The notes under the pieces were generated by a model that did not search any database, was not told the DNA's origin, and worked only from the letters and a program-made list of their open reading frames with translations. 64,000 nt of DNA from DASRIA01 sp963816975. Its GTDB lineage: Bacteria > Actinomycetota > Thermoleophilia > Solirubrobacterales > JBBDJG01. Positions 9,685-19,893 of the stretch are shown here, piece by piece (within the stretch, counting starts at the first letter, position 1; every line of letters starts with the position of its first letter). Where the stretch lies: contig CAWFMD010000006.1 of the NCBI GenBank assembly GCA_963816975.1, positions 1 to 64,000 of the forward strand, in the 5' to 3' direction. A program made the translations under genes and the position numbers.

Positions 9685-10932
9685 TCAACGGTCGGACGAG
9701 CCAGCGAGCGAGGGGTCAAACAGGAGTGGCGTCGGGATCGGGACGATGAAGCGCCCGCCCGCGTCCCGGTAGGCCTGCTGCTCGGCGACGATCTCGTCGG
9801 CCATGTTCCAGGCCAGGATCAGCGTGTAATCGGGGCGGTCCGCGGCGAGGCGCTCCGCCTCGACGACCGGCAGGTGCATGCCCGGCGTATACAGCCCCTG
9901 CTTCAACGGGTTCTTGTCGGCCACGTAGTCGAGCAGGTCGGTACCGATGCCGCAGTAGTTGAGCAGCGTGTTGCCCTTGGCGGCCGCCCCGTAGCCGGCT
10001 ACGCGCGCGCCGTCACGGCGCAGGTCGCCGAGCAGCTCGAGCAGGCTCGTGCGGATGCCGGCGACGCGGTCGGCGAAGTCCGCGTAGGTGGTGAAGTCAC
10101 CGACGCCGGCCTGCTCCTCGCGCTCGAACGCCTGCGCGGCCGCCTCGGTCCGCTCGTGTGCCGCCTCCGCGCGGCACACCGATGCCCGGATCGATCCGCC
10201 GTGCACGTCGGGGAAGAACCCGACGTCGAAGATCCGCAGGCCGTGCCTCGCCATCACGTGCTCGAGTGCCTTCAGCGAGAAGTAGAAGAAGTGCTCGTGG
10301 TAGACCGTGTCGAACTCAGCGCGGTCGAGCAGCTCCAGCAGGTAAGGCGCCTCGACCTGGAACACGCCCTCGTCGGCAAGCAGGGCGGCGACGCCCTCCA
10401 TCGTGCCGTTCAGATCCGGGATGTGCGCAACCACGTTGCAGCCGACCATGAAGGACGCCGGTCCGCGTTCCTCCCGCACCTGGCGGGCGATGCCCGGGTC
10501 GAAGAACTCGTTGATTGTGTCGATGCCGTTGGCGCGCGCGATCTCGGCGATGTTGGTGGCCGGCGACGCCGACTGTGCGAGTCCCGAACGGCGCGAAGCC
10601 CTTAGCAGCGTGCCGTCGTTGCTGCCCATCTCCACCACCAGATCGTCGGGCGTGAGCCCGAACCGCGACACGGCGTCCCGTGCGAGCGCGTGGAAGTGTG
10701 CGGTGATCGACGACGAAGTCGACGTGACGTACACGTAGTCGCGGAAGATCTGCTCCGGTGGCACCGTGTGCATCAGCTGCACGAGCGTGCACGTCTCGCA
10801 GAACCCGACCTCGAGCGGGAACGAGGGCTCGGCGGAGCCGAGCTGCTCTTCTTTCAGGAAGCTGTTTGCCAGCGGCGTGCTGCCGAGGTCGAGGAACGAG
10901 CGCACGTCACTCCCGCACGAGCGGCAGCGCAT
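9685..10932 (-). CDS. Sugar C-methyltransferase-like protein (Zn-ribbon + SAM methyltransferase + C-terminal domain)
   Basis: 415 residues from ATG 10932. The N-terminal zinc-binding motif MRCRSCGSDVRSFLDLG with a second Cys pair (FCETCTLVQL), a central SAM-binding domain (VVEMGSNDGTLL, residues about 98-109), and the C-terminal domain with YGAAAKGNTLLNYCGIG are the architecture of NDP-hexose C-3 methyltransferases such as TylC3. The His-rich EFDTVYHEHFFYFSL matches the catalytic region. A short stretch after GTLL (about residues 110-123) is out of frame and restored by a compensating shift; the other frame reads KGFAPFGTRTVGVA. Its start overlaps the upstream gene's stop (TGATG), indicating translational coupling. 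Likely tailors a deoxysugar for the glycan. Confidence 0.85.
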   Translation of the reverse strand: MRCRSCGSDVRSFLDLGSTPLANSFLKEEQLGSAEPSFPLEVGFCETCTLVQLMHTVPPEQIFRDYVYVTSTSSSITAHFHALARDAVSRFGLTPDDLVVEMGSNDGTLLRASRRSGLAQSASPATNIAEIARANGIDTINEFFDPGIARQVREERGPASFMVGCNVVAHIPDLNGTMEGVAALLADEGVFQVEAPYLLELLDRAEFDTVYHEHFFYFSLKALEHVMARHGLRIFDVGFFPDVHGGSIRASVCRAEAAHERTEAAAQAFEREEQAGVGDFTTYADFADRVAGIRTSLLELLGDLRRDGARVAGYGAAAKGNTLLNYCGIGTDLLDYVADKNPLKQGLYTPGMHLPVVEAERLAADRPDYTLILAWNMADEIVAEQQAYRDAGGRFIVPIPTPLLFDPSLAGSSDR

Positions 10933-11825
10933 CAGGCGCTCACCGCGATCGGCGCCTGGGCCAGCATCTGCCTGATCCCGTCGCGGGGCCCGAGCAGGGG
11001 CGTGCGCGCGGCGGCCGCGGCGCGGTCGATCAGCAGGCCCGCGCCGCGCGGCCGGGGTGCCGCCAGGCCCATCTCGTCCGTCGCGACCGGCCGGATCAGG
11101 GCAGCGTCGAGACCCAGCTCCTCGGCCGCGACACGGGCGAGGTCGGACCGCAACATCCGCTCCGCGCCGGCCACGTGGAACACGCCGCGCTCCCCGGCCT
11201 CGACGAGGTCGCGCACGACCTCGGCGGCGTTGGCCGCCGCGGTCGGAGTCCCGATCTGATCGCCGGGCGTGCGGAACTCGTGCCCCTCCGAGAGCGCGGC
11301 CCACAGCTGGAACACGAAGTTCTTGCGCCGCCGCTCGTGGCCGTACACGCAGGAGACCCGAGCGACCATGAAGTCGCCGCCGTGAGCGCCGGCAGCGCCT
11401 GCTCGACGTCCACTTTCTGGCGCCCGTATTCGTTGATCGGGCTGACCTCGCGCTGTTCGTCATAGGGCCCGTCGGTCCCGTCGAAGACGTACTCGGAGGA
11501 GAAGAACACGAACGACGCGCCGACCGCATGAGCGGCGCCGGCGAGCGCGAGCGTGCCGTCGACGTTCACCGCGCGGGTCGCGGCGGGCTCGAGCTCGCAT
11601 TGCTCCACGTTCGAGATCGCCGCGGGGCAGATCACAGCGGCGGGCTGCAGCCTGCTCGACCAGCGCGCTGACGGCAACCGGGTCGCGCATGTCCAGCGCA
11701 ACCAGGTCCTCCCCGCTCTGGTCGTGTCCGGTCGCGACCACCGGGCCGTCCGCCGCAAAGACCCGCGCGAGGTGTCCTCCCATCAGGCCCGAGGCCCCGA
11801 CGACCAAGAACGGGCGGTCGCTCAT
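10932..11825 (-). pseudogene. RmlD-like dTDP-4-dehydrorhamnose reductase / sugar SDR, frameshifted
   Basis: Starts at ATG 11825 (SDRPFLVVGASGLMGGHLAR, the glycine-rich NAD(P) site) and ends with MLAQAPIAVSA at 10932. The middle, in another frame, has AAVICPAAISNVEQCELEP, VFFSSEYVFDGTDGPY and the catalytic EYGRQK (YxxxK). Frame changes lie near 11,640 and 11,370. The layout (SSEYVFDG, then PYDE, then YGRQK) is that of RmlD-type reductases acting on NDP-4-keto-hexoses. Its start overlaps the RmlC-like stop by 4 bp (ATGA), and its stop overlaps the methyltransferase start, so the three genes form a tight operon for one deoxysugar. The exact product sugar is not determined. Confidence 0.8.
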
Positions 11826-12271
11826 CCGTGCTTCAGCGACCAGTCGTAGGGGATCTGGTCGGAGAAGGGGTCGAGCCGTACGATCTCGTCCGGATCGTGC
11901 GGGATCGACGGCGCAGTTCGCCACGATCGCACGGTGCTCACCCGATCCCTTGAACCGTTCAGACGAAAGGGCGGCACGGCACAAGCGAGTAGTTGGCCTC
12001 GCCCACATAGATTTCGTCCACTCGGCCACGCGTAGGCGAATCGGTCGCGGTCATCGAACACCACGAGCTTGATTTTCCCGTACGGGACCGCGTAGTTGAT
12101 CGTCATCCGCTCGTGCAGGTGCCAGGCCTTGATCGCGCCCAGCTCGACGACGGAGAAGTAGATCTCGCCGAACACCTCGAAGTGCGGGTCGTCGGCCCGC
12201 AGCATGTGCATCACCATGCCGCGCTCGTCCGGGATCTGGTGCAGCGGGATGACTGTCACGCCTTCGATCAC
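11822..12271 (-). pseudogene. RmlC-like dTDP-4-dehydrorhamnose 3,5-epimerase family protein, compensating frameshifts
   Basis: 149 residues from GTG 12271. A cupin fold N-terminus reads IPDERGMVMHMLRADDPHF, and VVELGAIKAWHLHERMTINY carries the catalytic-type His. After DRFAYAW the frame slips; the intact sequence (YVGEAN-like, then FKGSGEHRAIVANCAVDP) lies in another frame, and the original frame resumes at DPDEIVRLDPFSDQIPYDW. Length and ends fit a short RmlC family member. It is first of the three-gene operon with the RmlD-like reductase and C-methyltransferase, so it probably epimerises a 4-keto-6-deoxy sugar. Confidence 0.8.
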
Positions 12272-12370
12272 GCGCGGGAACTATAGGAGGTGGCGAGGAG
12301 CCTGCCAGAGATCCCCGGCGGGACTGTCGGCGGCCTCACGCTAACCTCCCCGCCGCCGCACCTCCTCCCG

Positions 12371-14490
12371 ATGACCCTCTTGAAGCGCATCGACCTGCCC
12401 CTAGCGGGCATCGTGGCGGCCGCGACCGTCTTCATTTCCTACTGGTCCCTCCAGGTCGACCAGTGGGGGCTGATGACCGACGAGCTGCTCTATTCCAAGC
12501 TCGCGCTGAACTGGGGGCCGCCCCGGGTGCGGGGCAAGTACTTCGCGCAGTTCACACCGGTCTATCCGGTGCTGATCGCGCCGGTCGTCGCGCTGTTCGA
12601 TATGCCGACGGCGTTCAAGGCCGCGCACTTCATCAACGCCCTGCTGCTGGCGAGTGCCGCCATCCCAGCGTTCCTGATCGCGCACCGCGTCGCGGGCTCG
12701 CGCGGCATCGCCTACCTGGTGGCCGCGATCTCGGTCGTGGTCCCGTGGGTCGTGTACGCCAACATGTTGATCACCGAGTCCGCGGCGTATCCGGTATTCC
12801 TGTGGACGATCCTCGCGATCCTGCGCGCGGTCGAGGAGCCGAGCGCCCGCCGGGACGTGATCGCCATCGCCGCGGTCGGGTTCGCAACGCTGACGCGCAC
12901 TCAGTTCGCGATCCTCGGCGTGGTGCTCGTGCTCGCCGCCCTGACCCACGATCTCGCCTACCGGCCGGCGTGGTTTCGCGCCCGGCCGCGCGGATGCGCG
13001 CTCTGGAGCGCCGTGCGCGACAGCGGGCGAAACCACGTCGCGCTGCTCGTCGCCGTGGTAATCGGCATCGTGGCGCTCGCCGCGCTCGAGGTCGCCGGCG
13101 GCCTGCGTCAGGGGGCGGGCCAGTACGGCAACACGCTCACCGGCGACCTGCTGCCGCACGGCGTCAGCCGCAGCTTCCGCGCACACCTCGCCGTGATCGC
13201 GGCGAACATCGCGGTGGTCCCGCTGATGCTTGCGATCGCTTGGGGTCTGGCGGCGCTCGTACGGTCCGAGCGCAAAACCGAGCACGCCTTCGCGCTCGTG
13301 CTGGGATTCACCGTCGTCGCGGTGGTGCTCGAGTCCGCCTCGGTCAGACGTTCGCAGCATCGGGCTCGTGCAGGAGCGCTACGCGTTCTACATCGTGCCT
13401 CTGATCGTGACGGGCGCGCTCTGCTTCGCGGCGCGGCCGCGGCTGGCCTGGGCCGGAATCCCTGCGGGAGCAATCGTGTCCATCTGGGTCCTTGCGAAGC
13501 TCGACTTCGGACTGGAGAACAGCTATTCGTTCGTGTCCCCGTTCTTACGACATTGCTCGACAGGAGCGCGGCCGATTTTTCGGCAGCGTGCTCAGCTACG
13601 AGAACCTGGACCGGGCCGGATTTCTTCATCTCAGGTCATCGTGCTGGCGGCGCTTCACCCATCGGCGCATTGGTGCAGTGGCGCCACCAGCCTGGCGCGT
13701 CGCGGCGATTCAGCATGCCGCTGCTCGCGCACTGCGCGCTGCGGCGTAGACTACGACTTCGAGCAAGCTTGCTCCGGCGCAGGACTCGGCGCAGGCACAG
13801 CTCGGCCTGGAGACGCTGCAGCAGCGCGAGCGCGGCCTCGACTGGGTCGACGACGTGCTGCCCGGCGGCGCGCCAGGCGGCCTTCACGCCGCGGTGCTGG
13901 GCGACATCGACACGACTCGCCCGCGCCTGGTAGGCGACGTAGAGATTCTGGAACGAGGCGCTCGTGCGGATGCACGACTATGAGCCCGCCTGGCACGACA
14001 GCATGCTGCCGACGACAGCGCATGCACCTCGACCGGCTCACGGGGCGATCGCGGTGCAGGACCCAGGTGCGCTACGTAGTTCGTCCCGAAGTGCGACCAC
14101 CGGCTCGGGATCGACAGCCGCCCTCTGGCGGGACAGCGCTGCTGAACTGATCGAGGCCAGGGAGCGCGCACGCCCGCTGGGCGGGTGAGCAACACGGACG
14201 TCGACGGCTGCAGCGGCCTGGAAAAAGGGGACCGTATACGGGTCTTCCCACCGGCACGCGGGCGAGCGCGCGTGCAGGTGAACCTGCAGGCTCACCTTTT
14301 CGTTCGCCCTACCATCCGCCGCGCACGCGAGTACCGGATCATCGGCGGGCAGCGGGATCGTCGTCCAGCGCTGTACCCGCGCGCAGTCACGGCTGGTAAC
14401 AGTGCCCGCGTGCGTACGCCCCGACGCACTGAAAGCCCTGCATGTGCTCGCTGTCCGATGAGTGAGGACACTACCGCCCGACCGGGCTGA
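12371..14490 (+). pseudogene. Large GT-C-like integral membrane glycosyltransferase, frameshifted
   Basis: Clean from ATG 12371 for about 330 residues. The first helix is LPLAGIVAAATVFISYWSL, followed by the acidic loop MTDELLYSK, in the place of the catalytic Asp of GT-C enzymes. Around nine further hydrophobic helices follow. The frame shifts near 13,350 (then SIGLVQERYAFYIVPLIVTG), near 13,545, and repeatedly after 13,750. There a soluble C-terminal part can still be read: LGLETLQQRERGLDWVDDVL and ALVRMHDYEPAWHDSMLP. The whole would be about 700 residues, ending near 14,490. It probably transfers a lipid-linked sugar at the outer membrane face; specificity is unknown. Confidence 0.6.
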
Positions 14491-15187
14491 CGGCCTCACG
14501 GTCACAGCGCCTCCGGGTCGACGCGGCCGGCAGCGACGCGCGCAGCGCCGCGCCAGCGCCGCCGGCAGCGCCGACGAGCAGCACCGCCAGCGCACACAGC
14601 AGGCCCGCGCTGACCCAGGGTGGATGGAACAGGGCCGCGCGGTCGAAGGCGTCCCCCAGCGCGGACAGGAACGACCGCGACTCGCCGCGCTCGAACACGA
14701 GCGTCAGGTCCGTGCCGGCGTCGCGCCCCTCGACCATCAGCGCGCTCGTCCGCGCTGCCTGCGGCGCGCCGCCATAGAGGGCCGCGTTGCGCCGTCCGGC
14801 GTTGCGCACGCACACCTCGATCCGGCGCCCGGCGGCGATGCCGGCCGGCGACGCCGCGACGGTCGTGCCGTCGCCATAGCCGGCCGCGGACCGCGGCGCG
14901 GCCCGCGGATCTCGCGGCGCCGGCGTGAAGACCTCGAGCGGCGGGCCCGGCGCTCCGAGCGTGCCCACCCGGAGCTGCACCGAGGCGCGCGTCCGCGGGC
15001 ACGTCGATCGGGACCCTGGCATGCGGTGGCACCTGGCGCCAGCACGGCGGCGACCTGCATGGGCTGCACGCCGAGCGTGAACGCGAGCCGGCGCTCGTCG
15101 AGCGCTGCGGCCGCCAGCAGCCCGACGACGCCGAGCACGAACACCGCGCCGAACGCCATCAGCGCGAGGCGGCCTGGCCTCACGCAT
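14471..15187 (-). pseudogene. Membrane-anchored protein of unknown function, frameshifted
   Basis: Starts at ATG 15187, overlapping the DUF2142 stop by 8 bp. One frame shows an N-terminal membrane helix (LALMAFGAVFVLGVVGLLAA); another shows the extracytoplasmic part (VQLRVGTLGAPGPPLEVFT, RIEVCVRNAGRRNAALYGG). A C-terminal helix follows (WVSAGLLCALAVLLVGAAGG). Two to three indels are needed near the N-terminus and near 15,000. I do not recognise the family. Its coupling to DUF2142 and the two-helix topology suggest an accessory component of the same membrane enzyme. Confidence 0.5.
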
Positions 15188-16639
15188 AGAACCTCCCAGC
15201 CACGATCCCCAGCGAGGCCAGCTGCAGCACCGCCAGCCCAGCCAGCAGCAGCGCCGCCGCCAGCCGGCTGGCGGCGCGGCGGCAGCGCGGACACGGCGGC
15301 GGCCGCGGCAGCGCCCATCAGCGCGATCAGCGGCAGCAGGTAGCGGCCCTGGTTGAAGGGCCCGGAGCCGCCGATCAGGGTCCGGAACTCCGTCCAGTGC
15401 AGTCCCGCGAGCAGCGTCACGACGGCAGCGCGAACGCGGCCGCCAGCGCCAGGTCGATACGCGGCCAGGCCCGCGCCACGGCCACCACGGCGCCGGCCAG
15501 CAGCGCCAGGGTCAGCAGCGCGAGCAGCACGTAGACGGCGCCGGGGAACTCTACCTCGAGCCAGCCGAACGCGGCCCAGCCCTTTTCAGCCAGATGTCGT
15601 AGACCGGGTAGTCGGGCAGCCCGCCGAATCGCCGCTGGAACGGCAAGCGCGGCAGGTAGTACTGCCACATGTAGCTGCCGGCCTCGCGCGGGTTGAGCGA
15701 GGTGAGCGTCGGCGTAGGATGCGCCGTGCCGGTCGCGATCTGGTTGACCGCCGGGCGGTCCAGCGCTCGCGCCGTGCCCAGCCAGGCGCCCACGATCAGG
15801 GCGAGCACGACCAGCGGGCGACCGGCGACCGCCCATCCGGCCGCGTCGCGGGCCGCTCGCGCGCCGCAGGCGCACGAGCCCACGATCAGCACCAGCAGCG
15901 CCGCGGGCAACGAGCGCGTAGCTCGTCGCCTTGGTCACGATGCCGAGGCCGACGACCGCGAACAGCGCGACGCCGTCGACGCAGCCGCAGGCCGCGTTGA
16001 GTGATCTCGCGCGCACAGCCAGAATGCGACGCTCCAGGTCGCGAACAGCAGCGCGTCCGGCGTGACCGACGACGAGACGAACGTGACCATCGGCTGCAGT
16101 CCGGCGAATCCGGCTGCGACGAGCTGCAGCAGGCGGTTGCGCCCGAACAGCTCGCCCGCGAGCAGCCAGGCGCCGGCGGTCGTGACGAGCAGCAGTAGGA
16201 CGGACCACAGGCGCATCACGTACAGGCGGTCGAAGATGTCACCGCCCGATGCCAGCAGGTAGGGCACCGACTCGTACAGGTAGTAGAGGGGCGGGTTCGA
16301 TGAGGCAGGGTTCTGGCCGCCGCCGTCGCCGCGGGCTGAATCCGGCAGGCGCGCCTCGACGCGCGCCAGCGCTCGTACGCGGCCTTGCTCCATTCCGGCT
16401 TCGTGTCGAGCACGGCGGCCGCCTGATCGGAGTTGGAGCGGTCTTGCGCCAGCTGCTGCTCGGTCGAGAAGAACTGGCGATCCCGGATCGCCCGGCAAGT
16501 CGAAGTCCTCCGCCAGCTGCTGCACGTAGCCGAAGTGGCTGTTCTCGTCGGGCGCCTGGAAGGGCGGCACGAAAACCGCCCACGAGACGCCCAGCAGCGC
16601 CACGGCGCACAGCAGGCAGAGAAGTGGGCGCGGCAGCAC
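15180..16639 (-). pseudogene. DUF2142 predicted membrane protein, frameshifted
   Basis: Begins at ATG 16639 with a signal-anchor helix (LLCLLCAVALLGVSWAVF), then FQAPDENSHFGYVQQLAED, the conserved acidic loop of DUF2142. Further pieces are SSNPPLYYLYESVPYLLA and LQPMVTFVSSSVTPDALLFA, both hallmarks of the family, then LNPREAGSYMWQYYLPRLPF and, near the end, GSGPFNQGRYLLPLIALMG. The last helix reads LQLASLGIVAGRFYA and stops at 15182-15180. Five or more frame switches are needed. Rejoined length is about 485 residues. DUF2142 proteins occur in polysaccharide clusters and resemble GT-C enzymes; the activity is unproven. Confidence 0.7.
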
Positions 16640-16684
16640 GGGGCGGCGAGGCTACCATGAAGGGCCCCCGCGGCCCCCGCGCTG

Positions 16685-17728
16685 ATGCGGAAGAGCCGCC
16701 GCCAGACCGCATTCCATCGCGTGAGCGCCACAACTTCGACCGAGCCATCGGACCAGCCAGTCGAGCGCTTCGACCCCGAGTCGTTCCGGGGTGAGCTCGT
16801 CGAGGCCGAGCACCTCGCCCGCTACCGCTGGGCGGCGGGCGCAGTCGCGGGGCGTGATGTGCTCGACGCCGGGTGCGGCGAGGGGTACGGCTCCCGTCTG
16901 CTTGCGGACCTCGGGGGCGCACGGCGCTGTGTCGGGATCGACGTGGACGAGCGCACGATCGCGGCCGCGCGCGACGCGTACGGAGACCAGGCGGGACTCG
17001 CGTTCGAGGCCGGCGACCTCACGCGCCTGCCCTGCGAGGACGCGAGCTTCGACGTCGTCACGTGCTTCGAGACGATCGAGCACGTCGCCGCCCAGCGCGA
17101 GGCGGTGGCGGAGCTGGCCCGGGTCGTGCGGCCCGACGGGGTGCTGCTGATCTCCTCCCCCAACCGTGGGGTGTATCCGCCCGGCAACCCGTTCCACGAG
17201 CAGGAGCTGGAGGCGGCGGAGTTCGAGGCGCTGCTGAAGGGCTCATTCGCGCATGTGCGCCTGATGCGCCAGCACAACTGGATCGTGAGCGCGGTACTCG
17301 GCGACGACGCCTTCGTGACAGGGAATGCGCGGTCGGACGTCGATCTGCGCACGGGCAAGCTGATCGGCAAGCGCCCGGGCGAGGAGCTCTACACGCTCGC
17401 GGTGTGCGGCCACTCCGACGCGGGGCCGCCACACCAGTTGGGGCTGCTCACGCACGGCCTCGAGGTGCGGCGCTGGATCGACGAGCTGGACCGCCGTGCG
17501 GGAGAGATCGCCGAGCTGCGGCGCACGCTCGCCGCCACCGAGCAGGAGCTCTTGGAGGTCCGTGACTCGCGCTCGATCGCGATGGCGCAGCTCGAGCGCC
17601 AGGTCTACTGGCTGGAGCGCGGCAAGATCGACCTCGACGCCTGGATGCGGCGCCGGCCGCTGCGGCTCGCCTTCCGGGCCGCCACCATGTTGCTGCGCGT
17701 GCTCCGGCGTCTGCGCGGACGGTCCTGA
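16685..17728 (+). CDS. Class I SAM-dependent methyltransferase with C-terminal coiled coil
   Basis: 347 residues from ATG 16685 (GTG 16721 is an alternative that removes a basic 12-residue leader). Motif I is DVLDAGCGEGYGSRLLADLG (about residues 58-77), motif II CVGIDVDE, motif III DVVTCFETIEHV, and post-motif PDGVLLISSPNRGVYPP, all Methyltransf_11-like. After residue ~250 a charged helical segment (RWIDELDRRAGEIAELRRTL) predicts a coiled coil, and the C-terminus is strongly basic, as in glycan-chain terminating methyltransferases. It is the first gene free of indels on leaving the error-rich region. The downstream gene starts at TGATG, so they are co-translated. Confidence 0.88.
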   Translation: MRKSRRQTAFHRVSATTSTEPSDQPVERFDPESFRGELVEAEHLARYRWAAGAVAGRDVLDAGCGEGYGSRLLADLGGARRCVGIDVDERTIAAARDAYGDQAGLAFEAGDLTRLPCEDASFDVVTCFETIEHVAAQREAVAELARVVRPDGVLLISSPNRGVYPPGNPFHEQELEAAEFEALLKGSFAHVRLMRQHNWIVSAVLGDDAFVTGNARSDVDLRTGKLIGKRPGEELYTLAVCGHSDAGPPHQLGLLTHGLEVRRWIDELDRRAGEIAELRRTLAATEQELLEVRDSRSIAMAQLERQVYWLERGKIDLDAWMRRRPLRLAFRAATMLLRVLRRLRGRS

Positions 17729-19893
17729 TGGCCCCCCGTGTGTCGGTCGTCGTGCCGGTCAAGGACGGAGCGCGCTATCTCGACGAGCTACTGGCGGCGG
17801 TCGCGACGCAGCGCGTCGACGGCGAGGTCGAGGTGCTCGTCGTCGACTCCGGCTCGCGCGACGGCTCGGTCGAGATCGCGCACCTGCACGGCGCCCGGGT
17901 GATCGAGATAGCGCCCGCGGAGTTCGGGCATGGGCGCACGCGTAACCTCGCGGCGGAGCACGCGGGCGGCGAAGTGATCGTCTTCCTCACGCAGGACGCG
18001 ACGCCCGCCGGTCCCGACTGGCTTGCGCACCTGATCGCGCCGCTCGACGCCGCCGCTCGAGTGGGCCTGTCTTTCGGGCCGCACCTGCCGCGGCCCGGCA
18101 CCAGCCCGATGATCGCGCGCGAACTGACGGAGTTCTTCGCGAACTTCGCCGACGCGGACGTGCGGGTCGACGATCGCCCGGACCCGGCCGACGCTGCGAC
18201 GGGCTTCTTCTCCAACGTCAACTCGGCCGTGCTGCGGCAATGTTGGGCCGAGGTGCGCTTCCGCGACGTTTCCTACGCCGAGGACCAGGCGTTCGCGCGC
18301 GACGCGATGGCGGCCGGATGGCGCAAGGCGTACGTCCCCGCCGCCGGCGCGCTGCACGCGCACGACTACCCCTTCTCAGATTTCATGCGCCGCTATTTCG
18401 ACGAGTACCGGGGGTTGCGGGAGACAATCGGACACGTCGAGCCCCTGCACCCCACCAGCGTGGCACGCACGGTGCGCGCGCAGGTCGTGGCCGACCTGCG
18501 TTACATGCGCACGAACGGTGCGGGCGGCGGTGCCCTGCCCGCGTGGGCGCTGCGCTCCGCGCGCCATCACGCCGGCCGCGCGCTCGCCTCTGCCCTCGGA
18601 TCCCGCCACGACCGCGTTCCCTCGCGCATCGCACGGCGCCTCTCGCTGGAGGGTCATACCGGCTGGAGCACCGCCGACGGCCCGGGGCCGCGCACCGCGC
18701 GGCGCCGCGCGTACCGCTACGAGTCCGTGCGCGAGTTTGCCCGGCGCGGTCCCGCGCCGCTGACCGCCCCATCGCCCCACGACGGGGAGCGCGCGCTGTG
18801 GCACATCGCCTGGGTGGTACCGCCCTTCCGCCGTGGCAGCGGCGGGCACATGGCGCTGTTCCGCATCGCGCTCGAGCTCGAGGCGCGCGGACATTCCTGC
18901 TCCATCTGGATCCAGGACGACGTGGGCATGATGGACGGGCGCGTGGCGCTTGCCCGGCGCGAGATCGTCGACCACTTTGCGCCCCTGCGCGGCGGTGTCT
19001 TCAACACCTTCGACGACTGGCAGGGTGCGGACGTGGCCTTCGCCACGGGCTGGCAGACGGCATATCCAGTCGCCATGCGCGGCAACTGCAAGCTGAAGGC
19101 GTACCTCGTCCAGGACCACGAGCCTGACTTCTATCCCGCATCGGCGGAGCGCATGTGGGCCGCGGGCACGTACCGCCTCGGGCTGCCGTGCCTCGCCTCC
19201 AGCCCCTGGCTCGAGCACATGCTGCGGACGCGCTACGAGGTGGAGCAGGTCGAGGCGTTCGAGTACGGGGTGGACTTCGACGCCTACCGTCCGGCCGGCG
19301 GCCCGCGGGACCCGCAGACGGTGCTCTTCTACGCGAGGCCCGCCACGCCGCGCCGCGCGACCGAGCTCGGCATGCTCGCACTGGAGGAGCTGATCGCACG
19401 CCGGCCGGACACGCGGGTGATCGTGTTCGGCGACCGCAAGCCTCCACCCGCGCCTTTCGACTACGACTTCGCGGGGGTGCTGCAGCCCACCGAGCTTGCG
19501 CAGCTTTACGGCCGTGCCACGGTGGGATTGGTGCTGTCGCTCACCAACTACTCCCTGATCCCCAAGGAGATGATGGCCTGCGGCCTCCCGGTGGTCGACG
19601 TACGCGGCGCGAGCGCCGAGTCCGTGTTCGGGCGTGAGCAGGGCGTGATCGAGATGGCTGACGCCGACCCGCTCGCGCTTGCCGCCGCGCTCGACTCGCT
19701 GCTCGACGACGCGCCCCGGCGCGCGCGCATGGCCGCGACCGCCGAGCGATTCGTAGCCGGCATGACCTGGCCCGCGGCGACCGACCAGATCGAGCACGCG
19801 CTGCGCGGCTGGATGGCCGACCGCTGGAAACAGATGCCCGCTCCCCCGCCTCCCGGCGGGGCCCTCGCGGAAATCCGATCGCACCTCTCGTGA
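17728..19893 (+). CDS. Bifunctional glycosyltransferase: GT2 (rhamnosyltransferase-like) fused to GT4 (WsaF-like)
   Basis: 721 residues. The N-terminal GT2 domain (about 1-270) opens with VSVVVPVKDGARYLDELLAA, has VDSGSRDGSVEIA, FGHGRTRNLAAEHAGG and VIVFLTQDATP, and FSNVNSAVLR; this pattern is typical of rhamnosyltransferases. The C-terminal half (about 355-710) is GT4/GT-B: HIAWVVPPFRRGSGGHMALF, LKAYLVQDHEPDFYP, and the donor-site region SLTNYSLIPKEMMACGLPVV. The latter closely resembles WsaF, a rhamnan-building transferase of S-layer glycans. Two active sites in one chain would allow two successive transfers. Its start overlaps the methyltransferase stop and its stop overlaps the ABC permease start (both TGATG), so the three are tightly coupled. 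Confidence 0.9.
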   Translation: MAPRVSVVVPVKDGARYLDELLAAVATQRVDGEVEVLVVDSGSRDGSVEIAHLHGARVIEIAPAEFGHGRTRNLAAEHAGGEVIVFLTQDATPAGPDWLAHLIAPLDAAARVGLSFGPHLPRPGTSPMIARELTEFFANFADADVRVDDRPDPADAATGFFSNVNSAVLRQCWAEVRFRDVSYAEDQAFARDAMAAGWRKAYVPAAGALHAHDYPFSDFMRRYFDEYRGLRETIGHVEPLHPTSVARTVRAQVVADLRYMRTNGAGGGALPAWALRSARHHAGRALASALGSRHDRVPSRIARRLSLEGHTGWSTADGPGPRTARRRAYRYESVREFARRGPAPLTAPSPHDGERALWHIAWVVPPFRRGSGGHMALFRIALELEARGHSCSIWIQDDVGMMDGRVALARREIVDHFAPLRGGVFNTFDDWQGADVAFATGWQTAYPVAMRGNCKLKAYLVQDHEPDFYPASAERMWAAGTYRLGLPCLASSPWLEHMLRTRYEVEQVEAFEYGVDFDAYRPAGGPRDPQTVLFYARPATPRRATELGMLALEELIARRPDTRVIVFGDRKPPPAPFDYDFAGVLQPTELAQLYGRATVGLVLSLTNYSLIPKEMMACGLPVVDVRGASAESVFGREQGVIEMADADPLALAAALDSLLDDAPRRARMAATAERFVAGMTWPAATDQIEHALRGWMADRWKQMPAPPPPGGALAEIRSHLS

